Below, piece after piece: positions 63,798-64,000 of a stretch of 64,000 nucleotides of DNA. The translations under genes were made by a program, and so were the position numbers. Numbering within the stretch: the stretch's first letter is position 1; each line of letters begins with the position of its first letter. The notes beneath the pieces were generated by a model. The model was given only the letters and a program-made list of their open reading frames with translations. It searched no databases and was not told the origin of the DNA. This DNA comes from Chlorobiota bacterium (lineage in GTDB: Bacteria; Bacteroidota; Ignavibacteria; OLB7). The stretch spans positions 1,463,001 through 1,527,000 of the forward strand of contig CP065014.1 in assembly GCA_016700335.1 (NCBI GenBank), given 5' to 3'.

Positions 63798-64000
63798 TTA
63801 TTCATCATCACCTAATTGATCTAACAAATCAATAGCTTTATCAACTTCATCATCAATTTGTTTTGCAATTCTTTCAGCTAATTTAAAAAGCCTTAACAAA
63901 GCTTCACTAGAAGCTGGATCTAAGTTATCATGAGAAATTCTAAATACTACTTCATCAGTTTCATTCCTCATTGTAAGAACATACTTATAATTAGTTTCTA
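63798..64000 (-). CDS. Acidic hypothetical protein, start beyond window edge
   Basis: The reverse strand is open from the right edge to TAA at 63798-63800, giving the C-terminal 66 residues of a protein (ETNYKYVLTMRNETDEVVF, then a long amphipathic helix SSEALLRLFKLAERIAKQIDD, and an acidic end LLDQLGDDE). It is too short to place in a family. It has the same strand as hscB and a terminator between them. Confidence 0.55.
   Translation of the reverse strand, partial: ETNYKYVLTMRNETDEVVFRISHDNLDPASSEALLRLFKLAERIAKQIDDEVDKAIDLLDQLGDDE

Noticed and set aside
1..64000. Mobile elements, prophage or restriction-defence island
   Set aside because: I found no transposase, integrase, phage structural gene, terminal inverted repeat or compositional break; gene content is uniformly housekeeping or envelope-related.

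Overview
The window is one contiguous stretch of a strongly AT-rich bacterial chromosome with dense, mostly housekeeping content. I see no rRNA, transposase, integrase, phage gene or CRISPR array. Several features point to the Bacteroidota/Chlorobiota (FCB) group. These are a fused LpxC-FabZ protein, type IX secretion (T9SS) C-terminal sorting domains on secreted proteins, many OmpA/beta-barrel outer-membrane proteins, and TAnnTTTG-like promoter -7 elements. A System I (Ccm) cytochrome c maturation operon together with choice-of-anchor and cohesin-like secreted proteins fits Ignavibacteria/Kapabacteria-like lineages better than classical Bacteroidia or Flavobacteriia. That placement is inference.

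Layout. 1-8130 (minus strand): a MOSC protein and SppA, then an octaheme-type secreted cytochrome and ccmB-C-D-E-F, with ccmF running off the left edge. 8300-11888 (plus): a secreted T9SS protein and a double-OmpA barrel protein. 11910-19897 (minus): a barrel protein, the lipid A genes lpxC/fabZ-lpxA-lpxB, a HAD phosphatase, ychF broken by an apparent one-base deletion, and a 3-hydroxyacyl-CoA dehydrogenase-like gene. 20080-24790: CDF metal exporter, UvrD-type helicase, ElaA-like acetyltransferase, MFS carrier. 24892-32710 (plus): a Thr/Ile-rich leader-like small ORF with an attenuator-like hairpin, lysine 6-transaminase, an FG-GAP surface protein, penicillin acylase, and an ECF sigma factor with a probable anti-sigma partner. 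32768-48386 (minus): metG, a CorC/HlyC-type protein, nadC, a membrane polyferredoxin, a secreted PNGase F-like glycoamidase, an lrp-glnA pair, two aminotransferases, a sulfite-oxidase-like enzyme, and a zinc-ribbon/Nif3/lipoprotein cluster. A tRNA-Ser(UGA) follows. 48748-54034 (plus): an overlapping run of hydratase, TIGR04282-like transferase, nadD and an orphan MalG-type permease, then a barrel/OmpA-propeller pair. 54060-64000: rnr, arfB, fabI, an unrecognised conserved protein, a GT9 glycosyltransferase, a YncE-like lipoprotein, hscA, hscB and a truncated gene.

The most interesting signal is at the left end. CcmE carries a Cys-type haem ligand motif (CxxxY instead of HxxxY), and the adjacent secreted cytochrome mixes CXXCH with CX3CH and CX4CH haem sites. 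This combination is known from the Desulfovibrio-type Ccm variant. CcmC there also has an unusual extra N-terminal module. Secondary points of interest are the PNGase F-like protein with all three disulfide pairs but a changed active-site position, the attenuator-like leader before lysine transaminase, and the frameshifted ychF.
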